Assembly: GCA_019358895.1 (NCBI GenBank)
Contig: JAHHIG010000024.1
Span: forward strand, 1 to 64,000
Direction of reading: 5' to 3'
Origin: Tildeniella nuda ZEHNDER 1965/U140
GTDB lineage: Bacteria > Cyanobacteriota > Cyanobacteriia > Leptolyngbyales > Leptolyngbyaceae
DNA: 64,000 nt
The translations under genes were made by a program, and so were the position numbers. Each line of letters opens with the position of its first letter. Position 1 is the stretch's first letter. Shown one piece after another: positions 29,002-38,466 of the stretch. A model generated the notes under the pieces. That model was not told the origin of the DNA. It saw only the letters and a program-made list of their open reading frames with translations, and made no database searches.

Positions 29002-30723
29002 TCAACTCATACCGTTAACCTCAAAGTGCCGATCGGTCAGCAGGAGCGCTTGAAGGTCAGTTGCTGACAGCGGGGCACCAAATAAAGCGCCTTGAGTAGC
29101 GTAGCAGCCACTTTGGCGCAGAAAGTTAACTTGTGCGGCTGTTGCCACACCCTCAGCCATCACTTTGAGCTGTAAGCTTTGCCCAATTGCGATAATTGTT
29201 TTTACGATCGCGGCATCGTTGGTGTCGGTGAGCATACTTTGAATCAGCGACGGGTCGATTTTGAGCAGACTGAGCGGAAAGCGCTTGAGATAGTTCAGCG
29301 ATGAGAAGCCTGTGCCAAATTCAGCGATCGCAAGCTGCACCCCGATCGCTTTTAGTGCCGTTAATTTCACAACTGCCGTATCCACTGCTGCCATCGCGCA
29401 CGTTTCAGTCAGCTCCAGCATGAGGATCTCTGGATCAAGCTCTGCCTGTTGCAAAATGTGCGCTACCGTTGCGACCACATTTTCCTGTTGGAACTGACGT
29501 GCAAACACGGGCACTGCCAACCGAATCGGTAGAGACGCTACAGACTGCCAGACTTTTGCTTGCTTGCAGGCAGTTTCTAACGTCCACTGATTGATCGTGC
29601 ACACAAGTTCGTCGTCTGCAACGGCAATCAAAGCACGGGGATTGACCAAGCCACGATCGGCATGGTGCCAAAGCAGCACGGCTTCAGCACCAATCATTCG
29701 CCCCGTGATCAAATTAACCTGAGGCTGATACTGGATTTGCAATTCGCCGCGACTGATTGCAACGCTCAATTGACATTGCATGAGCTGACGTTCTGTTGCT
29801 AAGGCAGCCATAGCAGGCGTATAAAGCTGATACTGAGTGCCATGTGCAGCATCGTGCAGGGCAGTTTCGGTGCGGCTGAGGAGTTCTCCAGGACTGGTAC
29901 CGTGATCTGGATAGAACGCTACACCCACTCTTAACGGTAGCTGAACGCTTTGTCCATCAATCAAATAAGGTGCTGCTAAAGTTGCTAGAACGCGTTGCGT
30001 AACGTCAACGATCGCCTGTTCGCTAGTAATGTCATCGAGCAACATGCCAAAATCGTTGGCAGCCAACCGTGCGATCGGATAGTTTGCAGCAGCTTGTTTG
30101 AGGCGTTCTGCTACTGCCTGTAAAAGGCGATCGTCATCGAAACCCGATGTCATACTGATTGTTCCGATCGCTTGAAAATTGAAGCGCAAAACAGCAACTA
30201 ATTGCTGCGCTTGCTGTGCCTGCCTGATCGCTTTTTGGCACTGGGCATGAAACGAAATGCGATTGGGGAGATTGGTCAGGGGATCGACGTATGCCATTTG
30301 CCCCAACGTTTGGGCTGCCCGCTTCATTTCGTCGATGTAAGGCTGAGTGAGAGCGGCGCGTTTAGCTAAACGGGCAGCAATGGCAGCTAACAGTTCTGCT
30401 CGTTTCACTGGCTTCGTCAGGTAGTCGTCGGCACCCAACTCCATACCCTGGCGTAAATCTATGTGATCGGCTTTGGCACTTAAGAAAATGAACGGAATTG
30501 CTGCCGTTGCGGGATGGTTACGAAGCGCCTGCAAGACCTCGTAACCATCAAACTCAGGCATCATGATGTCGCAGATGATTAAGTCAGGTTCATAGATCTG
30601 TGCTAGCTGCACACCCGTCGAACCGTCATTGGCAATCAACACGTCAAACGCTTCCGCTCTCAGCAGCTTCAGCATCGGAGTGCAAACAACAACATCATCC
30701 TCAATCACCAATATCTGGGTCAT
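29002..30723 (-). CDS. Receiver-GGDEF-EAL protein with degenerate output domains
   Basis: A protein of 573 residues. The receiver domain at the N-terminus is intact (LVIEDDVVV, IICDIMMPEFDG, TKPVKRAELL). The GGDEF domain (from YVDPLTNLPNRISFHAQ) has LAANDFGML at the active site instead of GGDEF. The EAL domain has GAEAVLLWHH, LELTET and IAEFGTGFSSLNYL, where the usual catalytic Asp pair of DDFGTG is replaced by AE. I infer it neither makes nor degrades cyclic di-GMP efficiently and may act as a sensor or adaptor. The start ATG at 30723 begins the receiver domain, with AAGGAAA directly upstream. Confidence 0.88.
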   Translation of the reverse strand: MTQILVIEDDVVVCTPMLKLLRAEAFDVLIANDGSTGVQLAQIYEPDLIICDIMMPEFDGYEVLQALRNHPATAAIPFIFLSAKADHIDLRQGMELGADDYLTKPVKRAELLAAIAARLAKRAALTQPYIDEMKRAAQTLGQMAYVDPLTNLPNRISFHAQCQKAIRQAQQAQQLVAVLRFNFQAIGTISMTSGFDDDRLLQAVAERLKQAAANYPIARLAANDFGMLLDDITSEQAIVDVTQRVLATLAAPYLIDGQSVQLPLRVGVAFYPDHGTSPGELLSRTETALHDAAHGTQYQLYTPAMAALATERQLMQCQLSVAISRGELQIQYQPQVNLITGRMIGAEAVLLWHHADRGLVNPRALIAVADDELVCTINQWTLETACKQAKVWQSVASLPIRLAVPVFARQFQQENVVATVAHILQQAELDPEILMLELTETCAMAAVDTAVVKLTALKAIGVQLAIAEFGTGFSSLNYLKRFPLSLLKIDPSLIQSMLTDTNDAAIVKTIIAIGQSLQLKVMAEGVATAAQVNFLRQSGCYATQGALFGAPLSATDLQALLLTDRHFEVNGMS

Positions 30724-31566
30724 TTTCCTTGCTCTTCGTGGACAGGCACGGTTGGGAGATCGTGGATGTTGGCTTAGATTGTGCCTCTGGCGAAACAATA
30801 CTGCTGTAGAACGTTCAAACAGCAACAGGCGATCGCTGGACAAACAAAGAGCCATCGATCGAAGCAAGCCATTGGTGGCAGAACTTACGGCAATCGCTCA
30901 GCCGATAAGCGTATACAGCGGTTTGCAGCTAGATGAAGTACACCATCTCAGCCTGAAAGCCAGATGCGAGGCTCTGTTCACTGCTGACTTCTGGCTTCTG
31001 ACTCCTGGGCGTTGCTGAAAAGCAGTATGAATCGAAACGAAGTTTCGAGCATACAGCACTTATTTCATACCCAAGATCAGCACCGCCGACTCCTGAATTC
31101 TGCTGTAAGTTCTTCATGAAATGGCACCGCGATGTTGAGCACGAGCTATAGCAATGCCAAACCTGAACCTTAGCGTTCCCGCATTGAAAAGTAAATTAAC
31201 TTGCGGCTGACACATTGACGTGGGTTCTCTAACGTGAGTAGCGCCAAAGAAAACGGTCAGTTCTGAACTTTAGCGATATAAATGACAGATATATGCCAGC
31301 GTTTCTAGCAAGCTCCCATATCTGAGAGCAGTCATTGCAGATAAATTGCGATCGCTTGCGGCTAAAATCAGCAGCAGTTGGCTGGCTATACCGTTGGCTA
31401 ACTTGCTGGAGTTAAAGACACTCTTGCTTAATCTGTCTTACTAATGATAAAACCTGACTTTAAGGTTGTTAGTGTAGAAAAGCTGTCAGACTAGATCTGT
31501 GATTTTGTTGCTGGGCTGCTCTGTTGACCCAGCATTGCCCAGGTAGTTAATTCCAGGTTGTTGAGT
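30724..31566. other. Long gap between divergent genes
   Basis: About 840 bases with no credible gene. Around 30981-31010 there are TGACTTCTGGCTTCTGACTCC-like repeats. A hairpin CGAAACGAAGTTTCG lies at 31035-31049. The rest is unremarkable. Confidence 0.4.
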
Positions 31567-32034
31567 ATGAGCCCCGACGTTAGAGAATCCGAGTTTCCCG
31601 ATACAAGCGCTTCAGGCTTTGTGCCTGAGACCGATTTGCCAATCACAGATTTGCCCCCAGAGGATCCGCTCTTACTGCCGCCCGCCTCTGAATCAGAAAC
31701 GAGCCAGCAATTGAAGCAAGTCGGCGATCGCATTTATGCCTTTTTGGCTGGTTTGCCCGACTACTTATCAGACTTTTTTGGCGAGTATAAGCGCCCTATT
31801 GTGACGCTTGGTCTCATTTTTGGGTCGATCGTGTCTGTGAAGCTGACGCTTGCGCTGTTGGATGCTATTAATGACATCCCGCTGCTTGCACCAACCTTTG
31901 AACTCATTGGCTTTTCCTACACTGCTTGGTTTATCTACCGCTATTTGTGGAGAGCCTCTAATCGAGAAGAGTTGTCTGGAAGCTTTAATGCTCTGAAAGA
32001 TCAGGTTTTAGGCAGAGGCACACCCAAAGTCTAG
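31567..32034 (+). CDS. CAAD-domain membrane protein
   Basis: A protein of about 155 residues. A Pro/Glu/Ser-rich N-terminal part is followed by a CAAD (CURT1-like) module: an amphipathic stretch, then two hydrophobic helices (VTLGLIFGSIVSVKLTLALL and LAPTFELIGFSYTAWFIY) ending in YRYLWRASNREEL. CAAD domains anchor proteins to thylakoid membranes and stand-alone versions relate to membrane curvature. The ATG at 31567 has CAGG about nine bases upstream. It is monocistronic. Confidence 0.85.
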   Translation: MSPDVRESEFPDTSASGFVPETDLPITDLPPEDPLLLPPASESETSQQLKQVGDRIYAFLAGLPDYLSDFFGEYKRPIVTLGLIFGSIVSVKLTLALLDAINDIPLLAPTFELIGFSYTAWFIYRYLWRASNREELSGSFNALKDQVLGRGTPKV

Positions 32035-32330
32035 GGGCTGTCATCAATGATAACTACACATGACTCGCAGCAAGGGTGCCAGCCCCCAGCCTGGTGTGTT
32101 GGGGCGGGCGCGATCAGGCTGATACCGCAAGGTTTTGGAGCTAATTGACGACGCGCCCTAGCGATCGCTTCAAGCAAGCGTTGAACGATTTGCCCTCACT
32201 CCGCCTGCACTTTTTACGCGGCTATGCAGGCTGATGGCATGAGGGTAAGGGCGTATTGTGTTGCTTTAAGTGAAGACGGATAAGTCGACGAGACTGGCAC
32301 TTTGCGTAATGGCAAGTCGCCTCGGTTGCT

Positions 32331-32891
32331 TCAATCTTGTGTCCCCTGTGGAAACTGTTCGTCAACGAGTACGGCAACATCACGGGCAGACACACGCCTG
32401 TAGTGAGCTTTTTCAGGCATAAAAACAATGTTAGGTCCTGCTTTGCACTGCTTCATGCAGCCTGTGCCGCGAATGGTCACTTGATCGGTGAGGTCGCGAT
32501 CGCTCAAAGCCGCTTCTAACGCCTGACAAACGGCTTTGCCGCCCCGCTTCATGCAGTCCGACTTTTGACAGACCAAAATGGTGGCACTCGCTGGACGCTT
32601 CGTTGCTGGCAGCATCTCTGTTTGTCCAGGTGGCGCGGTGCTGATCCTATACGCTTTCAATTTTGCTGCGTCGGCTTTATGGCTCATTTTCTTTTCGCCC
32701 CAAAGCTGAACCCAGGTGCCAGGAAGTAGGTTGGCATCAACTGAAGTGCGCAATTCTTTCGCCAGCTTGACATGGTACTCGCCATCAGCTGTCATTAGCC
32801 TCACGCGCTTAAGCTTGCCTTCTTCCAAGACAAAGCCTAAAAAACGCCCTTCAAGATGCCACGCTGATGCTTGTTGTGCTGTTTTACTCAT
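32331..32891 (-). CDS. Thioredoxin-like [2Fe-2S] ferredoxin-domain protein
   Basis: A protein of 186 residues. The N-terminal 100 residues have no name I recognise. The C-terminal domain is a thioredoxin-fold ferredoxin with the cysteine pattern ILVCQKSDCMKRGGKAVC and GTGCMKQCKAGPNIVFMP, as in the (2Fe-2S) domains of hydrogenase and respiratory complex subunits. An electron-transfer or cluster-carrying role is inferred. The ATG at 32891 begins MSKTAQQ and is preferred to an upstream in-frame start at 32942. Confidence 0.85.
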   Translation of the reverse strand: MSKTAQQASAWHLEGRFLGFVLEEGKLKRVRLMTADGEYHVKLAKELRTSVDANLLPGTWVQLWGEKKMSHKADAAKLKAYRISTAPPGQTEMLPATKRPASATILVCQKSDCMKRGGKAVCQALEAALSDRDLTDQVTIRGTGCMKQCKAGPNIVFMPEKAHYRRVSARDVAVLVDEQFPQGTQD

Positions 32892-33080
32892 GATGTCTTC
32901 GTCATAAATGCCACGACAGACTCTATTGATAAAAATATTCAATAAGTCTTGACTTCTAGACTACAACAAAAAGCCGCCCTTGCCAGCCGTTCCAGTAAGC
33001 TTTTCAAGCCAAAGTTTCTACTCAACCCGATCGCGCGAACCATGAATGCTAGGCTGATGGAGTGAACGCTGCTTTAACTT

Positions 33081-33497
33081 ATGCCATCGCTCGACTCTGA
33101 AAATCTCACCCTGGACTCAGCGCAAGCTGTTCTAAAGCAGTTCATTTGTGTTGAGCGATCGACGGCGGCAGTACCCGAAGCGGCGTTAGTGCGTCAGGCG
33201 CTTCTGCTCGTCGCCGCTCATTCTGATTACCAAATCTTGGGTATCTGCGCTGATACGATCGCCGAAGCAACCGCTGCTCTCACTGCCTATTTGTTAGCGC
33301 TGGGCTACGAAGCAAAGCCGGATGTGCCAACGTTGGAGGGTTCTGTCTACGTTAAGTTCAATCCCAAGAGCGATCGCTGTCACGTTGCTCCCTACAATGG
33401 CACCCATCGCGGCGTTCTCGTTTCTTGCCAATCTGCCTATGATAGCGACGTGAACGAAACGTTTGGGCATTTGCCGCTAGAGTTATTTAGTTCTTAG
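33081..33497 (+). CDS. DUF1824 family protein
   Basis: A protein of 138 residues matching the cyanobacterial DUF1824 family, with landmarks YQILGICAD, GYEAKPD, EGSVYVKFNPK and YNGTHRGVLVSCQS. Function is not established. It begins at ATG 33081 and is followed 115 bases later by another small gene in the same direction. Confidence 0.85.
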   Translation: MPSLDSENLTLDSAQAVLKQFICVERSTAAVPEAALVRQALLLVAAHSDYQILGICADTIAEATAALTAYLLALGYEAKPDVPTLEGSVYVKFNPKSDRCHVAPYNGTHRGVLVSCQSAYDSDVNETFGHLPLELFSS

Positions 33498-33611
33498 TGT
33501 TCATTATTGGCGTTGCTGGGTACAACCACTTATACAGCGCATGGAAGCTGCCGTAGATGTTTGAGAGCAGAAGACGCTGGGCACATTAGGCTAACTTCAC
33601 TGAAGGTTTCT

Positions 33612-33920
33612 ATGCGCCCTCAATTTTTACAAGGACAGCTTCGTCCCCAGATCAGCACAATGCCTCGCAAAAACACTGAGGCAGCCGCTTATCTAGAAAT
33701 TTACAAGCTGGTGAATGAGCGTACGCGCTTGCAAAAGGAATTGGATTCACTTGATGAGCGGCGCGATCGGCTTGAAAAGCGCCTGGAAGTAATCAATGGC
33801 GATGTGGCAAAGCTGGAAGTATCTGCTCATCAGCTACGCGTTGTTCCGTTGGACAAAGCGATCGCTCAGCCACAAGCCGCAAAAGCAAATGACTTCAATA
33901 CCTTTCAGTTTGAGTACTAA
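33612..33920 (+). CDS. Small coiled-coil protein, possibly GvpV-like
   Basis: A protein of 102 residues starting at ATG 33612, with GAAGG upstream. The central part is a strong coiled coil (AAAYLEIYKLVNERTRLQKE, then LDERRDRLEKRLEVI). The pattern recalls the gas-vesicle accessory protein GvpV of cyanobacteria, but no gvpA or other gas-vesicle gene is in the window, so this label is tentative. It is convergent with the large membrane protein gene, 18 bases apart. Confidence 0.55.
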   Translation: MRPQFLQGQLRPQISTMPRKNTEAAAYLEIYKLVNERTRLQKELDSLDERRDRLEKRLEVINGDVAKLEVSAHQLRVVPLDKAIAQPQAAKANDFNTFQFEY

Positions 33921-33938
33921 AGCAATAGACTGACAGCG

Positions 33939-36900
33939 CTATACCACCAAAGAGACGAACCATTGCTCAAACCACTGGATGCCTCCAACCGCTAGAGTCC
34001 CTGCGATCGCAGAGGTTAGCGCTGAAGAAAAGGCAGTGATAAACAGCCACCAGGCAGCGATCGCTACTGCTTTGCGCGTGTCTTCGGCTTGCTGTTGGGT
34101 TTGTTGTTTCAGGTCTTCAAACCGACGCTGTGCCCCCTGCTGGAGAGTGTCGATTTGGGCAAGTGCTGCCAGACGTACTGTGTCGATGCGATCGGTGACT
34201 TGCTCGGTAAAAACGGTAGAAAGATCATCACGGGTATTGATGAGTGCAGCAAGCGAATCACGGTTTAACGTACTCAACTGATCACGCAGTGTGTCTCCCA
34301 GCGAAGTGCTAAGACTTTCTAGCCCGGCACGAGGATCGACGAACACCTGCTGAAGATCATCTTTAAGGCGATCGTAGTCCAGTTCCGGTAGCGGCAGCGA
34401 TGTCACCACATGACGCAGTTTGTCCAAGGTGGTAGTCAGTGTCTCCTGCACTTGCTGTTGCAGCACTTGGGCTTGCGCGATCGCCTGTTGTAGAGCCGTT
34501 TCCACCTGTTCCACAATCTGGTCGATATCGGCTGTAGTCATGTCGCCCCGCTCAGAAAGTAGCGCCACCAAACTGTCTCGGCTCAGCGTTGGCATGTGCT
34601 GCAACGTCTCCAACCATTGAGCGCCTGACATTGTTTGAGCGTTGGTCAAAAGGTGTTGAACCGACTGTAGAAGCCGATCAGGGCTGAGATCGTCTCGGTC
34701 AGCATGGCGCAGATAGTCGCTCAACCGATCTTGCCATTTCTGCACCTGCCGTTTGCTGCGGAGTGCTAGACGACGTGGAAACTTGCCCAACGTGTAGAGC
34801 GATCGCTGCACGTGCTGCTGTAGCTGCTGCTGTTGCTCTGCGGTCAAATCCTGGCGTTGCTTTACCTGCTCCATAATGGGTCTCCAGTCAGTTTGAGTCA
34901 GTTCACCCAACAGATCTATACCTACATTCTGCTGCTGGAGGCGGTGGAGTAAAGCCTGCGGTAGGTCAGCCACATTAAAGGTTGCAGGATCAAGGTGCTG
35001 CACGTAGTCCGTGAGCAACGTTAAAACCTGGTTGCTGCCTGATTTGTCGGCAGTTTGCGAGTCCTTACAAAGGCTATTCCAGGCTTTTTCTAGCTGAGAG
35101 AGGATGCGCTGCCGTTGCTTCTCGGTCAAATCTTGATGTGCGCTTAACCACTGCTCAGCCGTCGCACGATCGAACGACGGTAAGTACTTGCACAAGCTAT
35201 TAAGGTCAGTTTTGGCAGCTTTGGTGAGAGTTTTGAGCTGCCGTTGCATAGTACGCGCAGTCAACTTTTGGTCACGATCGCCCACATACTTACCGAACGA
35301 CTGCCAGAGCGATATCGCCTCCGCTTTAGCGTCTTCTTGGCGCTGTTGCACGTCTGTCAGCAGGCGATCGCGCGCCGTTTCAAGTTGGGTCGTCACCGTT
35401 TCTACTTCTTTGTGACTCAGATCGTGTCGATCGCTCAGCATCGCTGCAAGTCTGGTGTGGTTGAGATAGTGCAAGCGATCGCTCCACTGCTCAACGCTTA
35501 CGTCTTTGAGGTGAGTTTGCCACTGTTGCTGGAAGTTTTGTCGCTGCAACTCTGCTTTTGGGGCTGCTTGTAACGCAGCGGCAACCTTCTGGCTAAAGGC
35601 GTGTGAAGGTGCATCAGCAATGAGTGTATCCAACGTTTGCAGTACGTCTTGTCGCACACTTTCCAGGCGATCGGCGATTTTGTCCACTTTATCGGGTGAC
35701 AGATCGCCCCGTTGCTCAAGGAGTGTGACAAATGTGTCTCGATCGAGGGGCAAAAGCTGGTTTTTTACAGCGACTGGGTTTGCATCTGGGTCATAAATCA
35801 CATCGTTGAATTCTGCCTGCACCGTTTTGCGCGTCAGATTCCAGGAATAGGCGTTCAGCAAATAGGCTTCGACATCGGCTTTGATGGTGGCGTTGAGTGG
35901 ATCAATGCGATCGTCCTCCGATGAATCAGATGAGGACATCAACGCCTGAAGTTGCTGCAAAATACTGCCAACATCCAGATCAGAGAGGTCTACGCGATCG
36001 CGCACTGTTTGCATCAGTTGCTTGAGCAATTGCTTTGGTTCTAGCGGTGAAACGCTTGCCTGGGTGCTTTCCTCACTCGCTGGTTGGGATCGGGCAGTCG
36101 CAAGAAGTTGCTGAAGGCGATCGTTCGCTGTGGTCGATGTGAGCGTCTCCGGGCTGGCGGTCTGGAAGAAGGTGGTGGCATCGACGATCGGGTCTGGTGT
36201 CTGTACAACCTCCTGCCATGCGCTTTCAAGCTGATCCACAATTTCAGCAACATCATGTTTGGAAAAATCTGTGCGGTGGCTGACCAGATCGACAAATGCC
36301 TGACGATCAATGTGACTCAATCTCGCCTTCGCCACGGCTGGCACTGCACTAGCCAGCACAGCCGACACTTCCTGCCGTATGCCTTGAAGATCGGGTTTTG
36401 GCGGTTGCAGTGTCTGCACGTATTCTCGGAGAGTGGCTTCAATGTTTCGATGATTCGCGTCTAGCTGCTCTTGCAGGTTAACTTCCGTCGTTGCCATACG
36501 TTTTTGTAGCGCTTCTGGCAACGCCGCATCTGTAGTGCTCTCTGATCCTTTATTGCGCCCTAATGCTGCCGTTACGGTAGTCATCAATCCCCGTGCACCA
36601 GCGTTGAAGGCACCGAGCAGCACCCCAAGCACCGATCCTGCTGCCTTCGAGCTGAGCCACGTAAGCACCAGAAAATAGCCTGACCAGATGACGATTCCTA
36701 GCACCGCGCCTAGAGTCACACTGCTGACGACGCTAAGTTTCACAGCGAGAAAGCAAGCGGTGAACAACACTGCGTTCACAGTTAGAAGTGTGCCAGCCCC
36801 GATCGCAAAGCCGATTTTGCCTGCCGTACCAGAGCTTGTGGCAGCGGATGATTCTTCTGCTGCTTGAGCACCGGGCAAATAGCCGAGAGCCGTAATGCCA

Positions 36901-37022
36901 GCAGCGACACCAAATGTCGTCATTAAAAGCTGCACCGCAAAAGCAATTAGCAGTCCAGTAAACAGCGTCACAAGAACAGGAGGGCTAACCACTGCGGGAA
37001 GAAGTTCAGATGGCATCGTCAT
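33939..37022 (-). CDS. Large repeat-containing membrane protein
   Basis: A protein of 1027 residues. The N-terminal 150 residues contain about four hydrophobic segments (PVLVTLFTGLLIAFAVQLLM and others), and a last one lies near the C-terminus (AIAAWWLFITAFSSALTSAI). Between them is a helical region with a recurring motif of the form L..R..LV.LL..R.DLS......I...LE, for example RQAFVDLVSHRTDFSKHDV, RDTFVTLLEQRGDLSPDKV and RDSLVALLSERGDMTTADI, at least six times. It looks like a membrane-tethered helical repeat scaffold. I do not recognise a named family; a transporter label would not be justified by the sequence. Confidence 0.65.
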   Translation of the reverse strand: MTMPSELLPAVVSPPVLVTLFTGLLIAFAVQLLMTTFGVAAGITALGYLPGAQAAEESSAATSSGTAGKIGFAIGAGTLLTVNAVLFTACFLAVKLSVVSSVTLGAVLGIVIWSGYFLVLTWLSSKAAGSVLGVLLGAFNAGARGLMTTVTAALGRNKGSESTTDAALPEALQKRMATTEVNLQEQLDANHRNIEATLREYVQTLQPPKPDLQGIRQEVSAVLASAVPAVAKARLSHIDRQAFVDLVSHRTDFSKHDVAEIVDQLESAWQEVVQTPDPIVDATTFFQTASPETLTSTTANDRLQQLLATARSQPASEESTQASVSPLEPKQLLKQLMQTVRDRVDLSDLDVGSILQQLQALMSSSDSSEDDRIDPLNATIKADVEAYLLNAYSWNLTRKTVQAEFNDVIYDPDANPVAVKNQLLPLDRDTFVTLLEQRGDLSPDKVDKIADRLESVRQDVLQTLDTLIADAPSHAFSQKVAAALQAAPKAELQRQNFQQQWQTHLKDVSVEQWSDRLHYLNHTRLAAMLSDRHDLSHKEVETVTTQLETARDRLLTDVQQRQEDAKAEAISLWQSFGKYVGDRDQKLTARTMQRQLKTLTKAAKTDLNSLCKYLPSFDRATAEQWLSAHQDLTEKQRQRILSQLEKAWNSLCKDSQTADKSGSNQVLTLLTDYVQHLDPATFNVADLPQALLHRLQQQNVGIDLLGELTQTDWRPIMEQVKQRQDLTAEQQQQLQQHVQRSLYTLGKFPRRLALRSKRQVQKWQDRLSDYLRHADRDDLSPDRLLQSVQHLLTNAQTMSGAQWLETLQHMPTLSRDSLVALLSERGDMTTADIDQIVEQVETALQQAIAQAQVLQQQVQETLTTTLDKLRHVVTSLPLPELDYDRLKDDLQQVFVDPRAGLESLSTSLGDTLRDQLSTLNRDSLAALINTRDDLSTVFTEQVTDRIDTVRLAALAQIDTLQQGAQRRFEDLKQQTQQQAEDTRKAVAIAAWWLFITAFSSALTSAIAGTLAVGGIQWFEQWFVSLVV

Positions 37023-37185
37023 TGTGGCTGCACAGCGCTAAAGCACGACAGCCTGGACAGCACTCGATCGCATACCTGGCGATCGCGAACAATTCAGGCT
37101 GTCGTAGATGCTCTCAAATTAGCAACTGCGTGCCGCTCAGCGCGCCTTTCTAAGGTGGGACATTACCCAGGCGCAGCGATAACCG

Positions 37186-37446
37186 CTAGAGGATGCCTGC
37201 GTTGCTCAAACCCAGGATGATACCAGCGCCGATAATGTGCCCAAAGCTGGTGGTTGCCAGCAGTTCAGGAACGCCGAACCCTTCAAACAGCCCAGGCACC
37301 TGTACGGGAAGCGCAGGACCCACTCCGCGCCGTTGAATGGCGTAGCGACCGATCGCGATCGCGACCAGGTTTGCGGCGATCATGATGATAGCAATATTGG
37401 GCGACCACTCATTGGTTCGTGCAACCGCTAGAGATGTGTAAAGCAT
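37186..37446 (-). CDS. psaK: Photosystem I subunit PsaK
   Basis: A photosystem I subunit of 86 residues with two predicted membrane helices (IAIIMIAANLVAIAIGRYAI and SFGHIIGAGIILGL) joined by a short positively charged loop (QRRGVGPALP). The C-terminal GLSNAGIL is typical. The ribosome binding site is excellent (AGGAGG seven bases before ATG). It is divergent from trpF, sharing a 129-base intergenic region. Confidence 0.95.
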   Translation of the reverse strand: MLYTSLAVARTNEWSPNIAIIMIAANLVAIAIGRYAIQRRGVGPALPVQVPGLFEGFGVPELLATTSFGHIIGAGIILGLSNAGIL

Positions 37447-37575
37447 TTTTCCGCCTCCTAAACATTGGTAAACTTATAAACAAGAAGGATTATAAAAATA
37501 CATCGGGAGCGAACCTGTAAAAAGGCTGAATTTGTTTTAAGAGTTAACGAAAATCGTCATCTTTCGATACATGCA

Positions 37576-38274
37576 ATGGAACTGCGAGTCAAAATTTGTG
37601 GGATTACAAAACCTGAGCAGGGACGCTCGATCGTCCAACTAGGCGCAACTGCACTAGGGTTTATTTGCGCTCCAGCCTCACCGCGCTATGTCTCTCCAGA
37701 ACAAATTGCGACGATCGTGTCCGCTTTACCGCTTGCAGTCACCGGGGAACCAATAAGCGATCGTATCGGTGTCTTTGTCAACGCCAATTTGGAAGATATT
37801 TGCCAAACGGTCGCGATCGGTCAACTCAATGGAGTGCAACTCCACGGAGAAGAATCAACTGAATTTTGCGCTCGGTTGCGTCAAAGGCTGCCTGCGATCG
37901 AAATTATCAAAGCGCTGCGAATCCGTTCCGAATCCGATCTCAGTCAGGTTGATGCCTATACAGAATGGGTTGATGCACTGCTGTTGGATGCTTACGATCC
38001 TAAATTGGCTGGCGGAACCGGAAAGACGCTCGATTGGCGATCGCTCCAGAAGTTTCAGCCAGGTTGCCCCTGGTTTCTGGCAGGCGGACTCACGCCCGCT
38101 AATGTTCTAACCGCATTGCGTCAAACCAAGCCCCACGGTATCGACCTTTCCAGCGGAGTAGAACACGCACCTGGAGATAAGGATTTGCAGCAGGTGGCGC
38201 AACTGTTTAAGCAACTTCAAACGCGTCACATAGACAGCGGCGGTCAGCGGTCAACGGTCGGCAGTCAGCCATGA
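37576..38274 (+). CDS. trpF: Phosphoribosylanthranilate isomerase
   Basis: An enzyme of 232 residues in tryptophan synthesis that isomerises N-(5-phosphoribosyl)anthranilate. The TIM-barrel motifs are clear: VKICGITKPEQGRS with the catalytic Cys, GVQLHGEES, LLLDAYDPKLAGGTGKTLDW with the catalytic Asp, FLAGGLTPANV and IDLSSGVEHAPGDKD. The last 14 residues (from HIDSGGQRS) are beyond the normal end and are encoded by GTCAGCG-type repeats at 38237-38271. Confidence 0.95.
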   Translation: MELRVKICGITKPEQGRSIVQLGATALGFICAPASPRYVSPEQIATIVSALPLAVTGEPISDRIGVFVNANLEDICQTVAIGQLNGVQLHGEESTEFCARLRQRLPAIEIIKALRIRSESDLSQVDAYTEWVDALLLDAYDPKLAGGTGKTLDWRSLQKFQPGCPWFLAGGLTPANVLTALRQTKPHGIDLSSGVEHAPGDKDLQQVAQLFKQLQTRHIDSGGQRSTVGSQP

Positions 38275-38466
38275 AGAAGGCTTAAACGATCGCGCGATCG
38301 CATCGCCCTCTTAACCTTCATCGATGCTACTCTCCAACACATTCTGCACCGTCTCCGGTATGGCTGATAAAAGTCACAGCCTGTCAGTGTTCGATCGCCT
38401 TCAATAGAAACGCACTCCGTGTAGCTATTGAAGGTTCATACAACGTGCGATCAGCCGCTTCAGATC

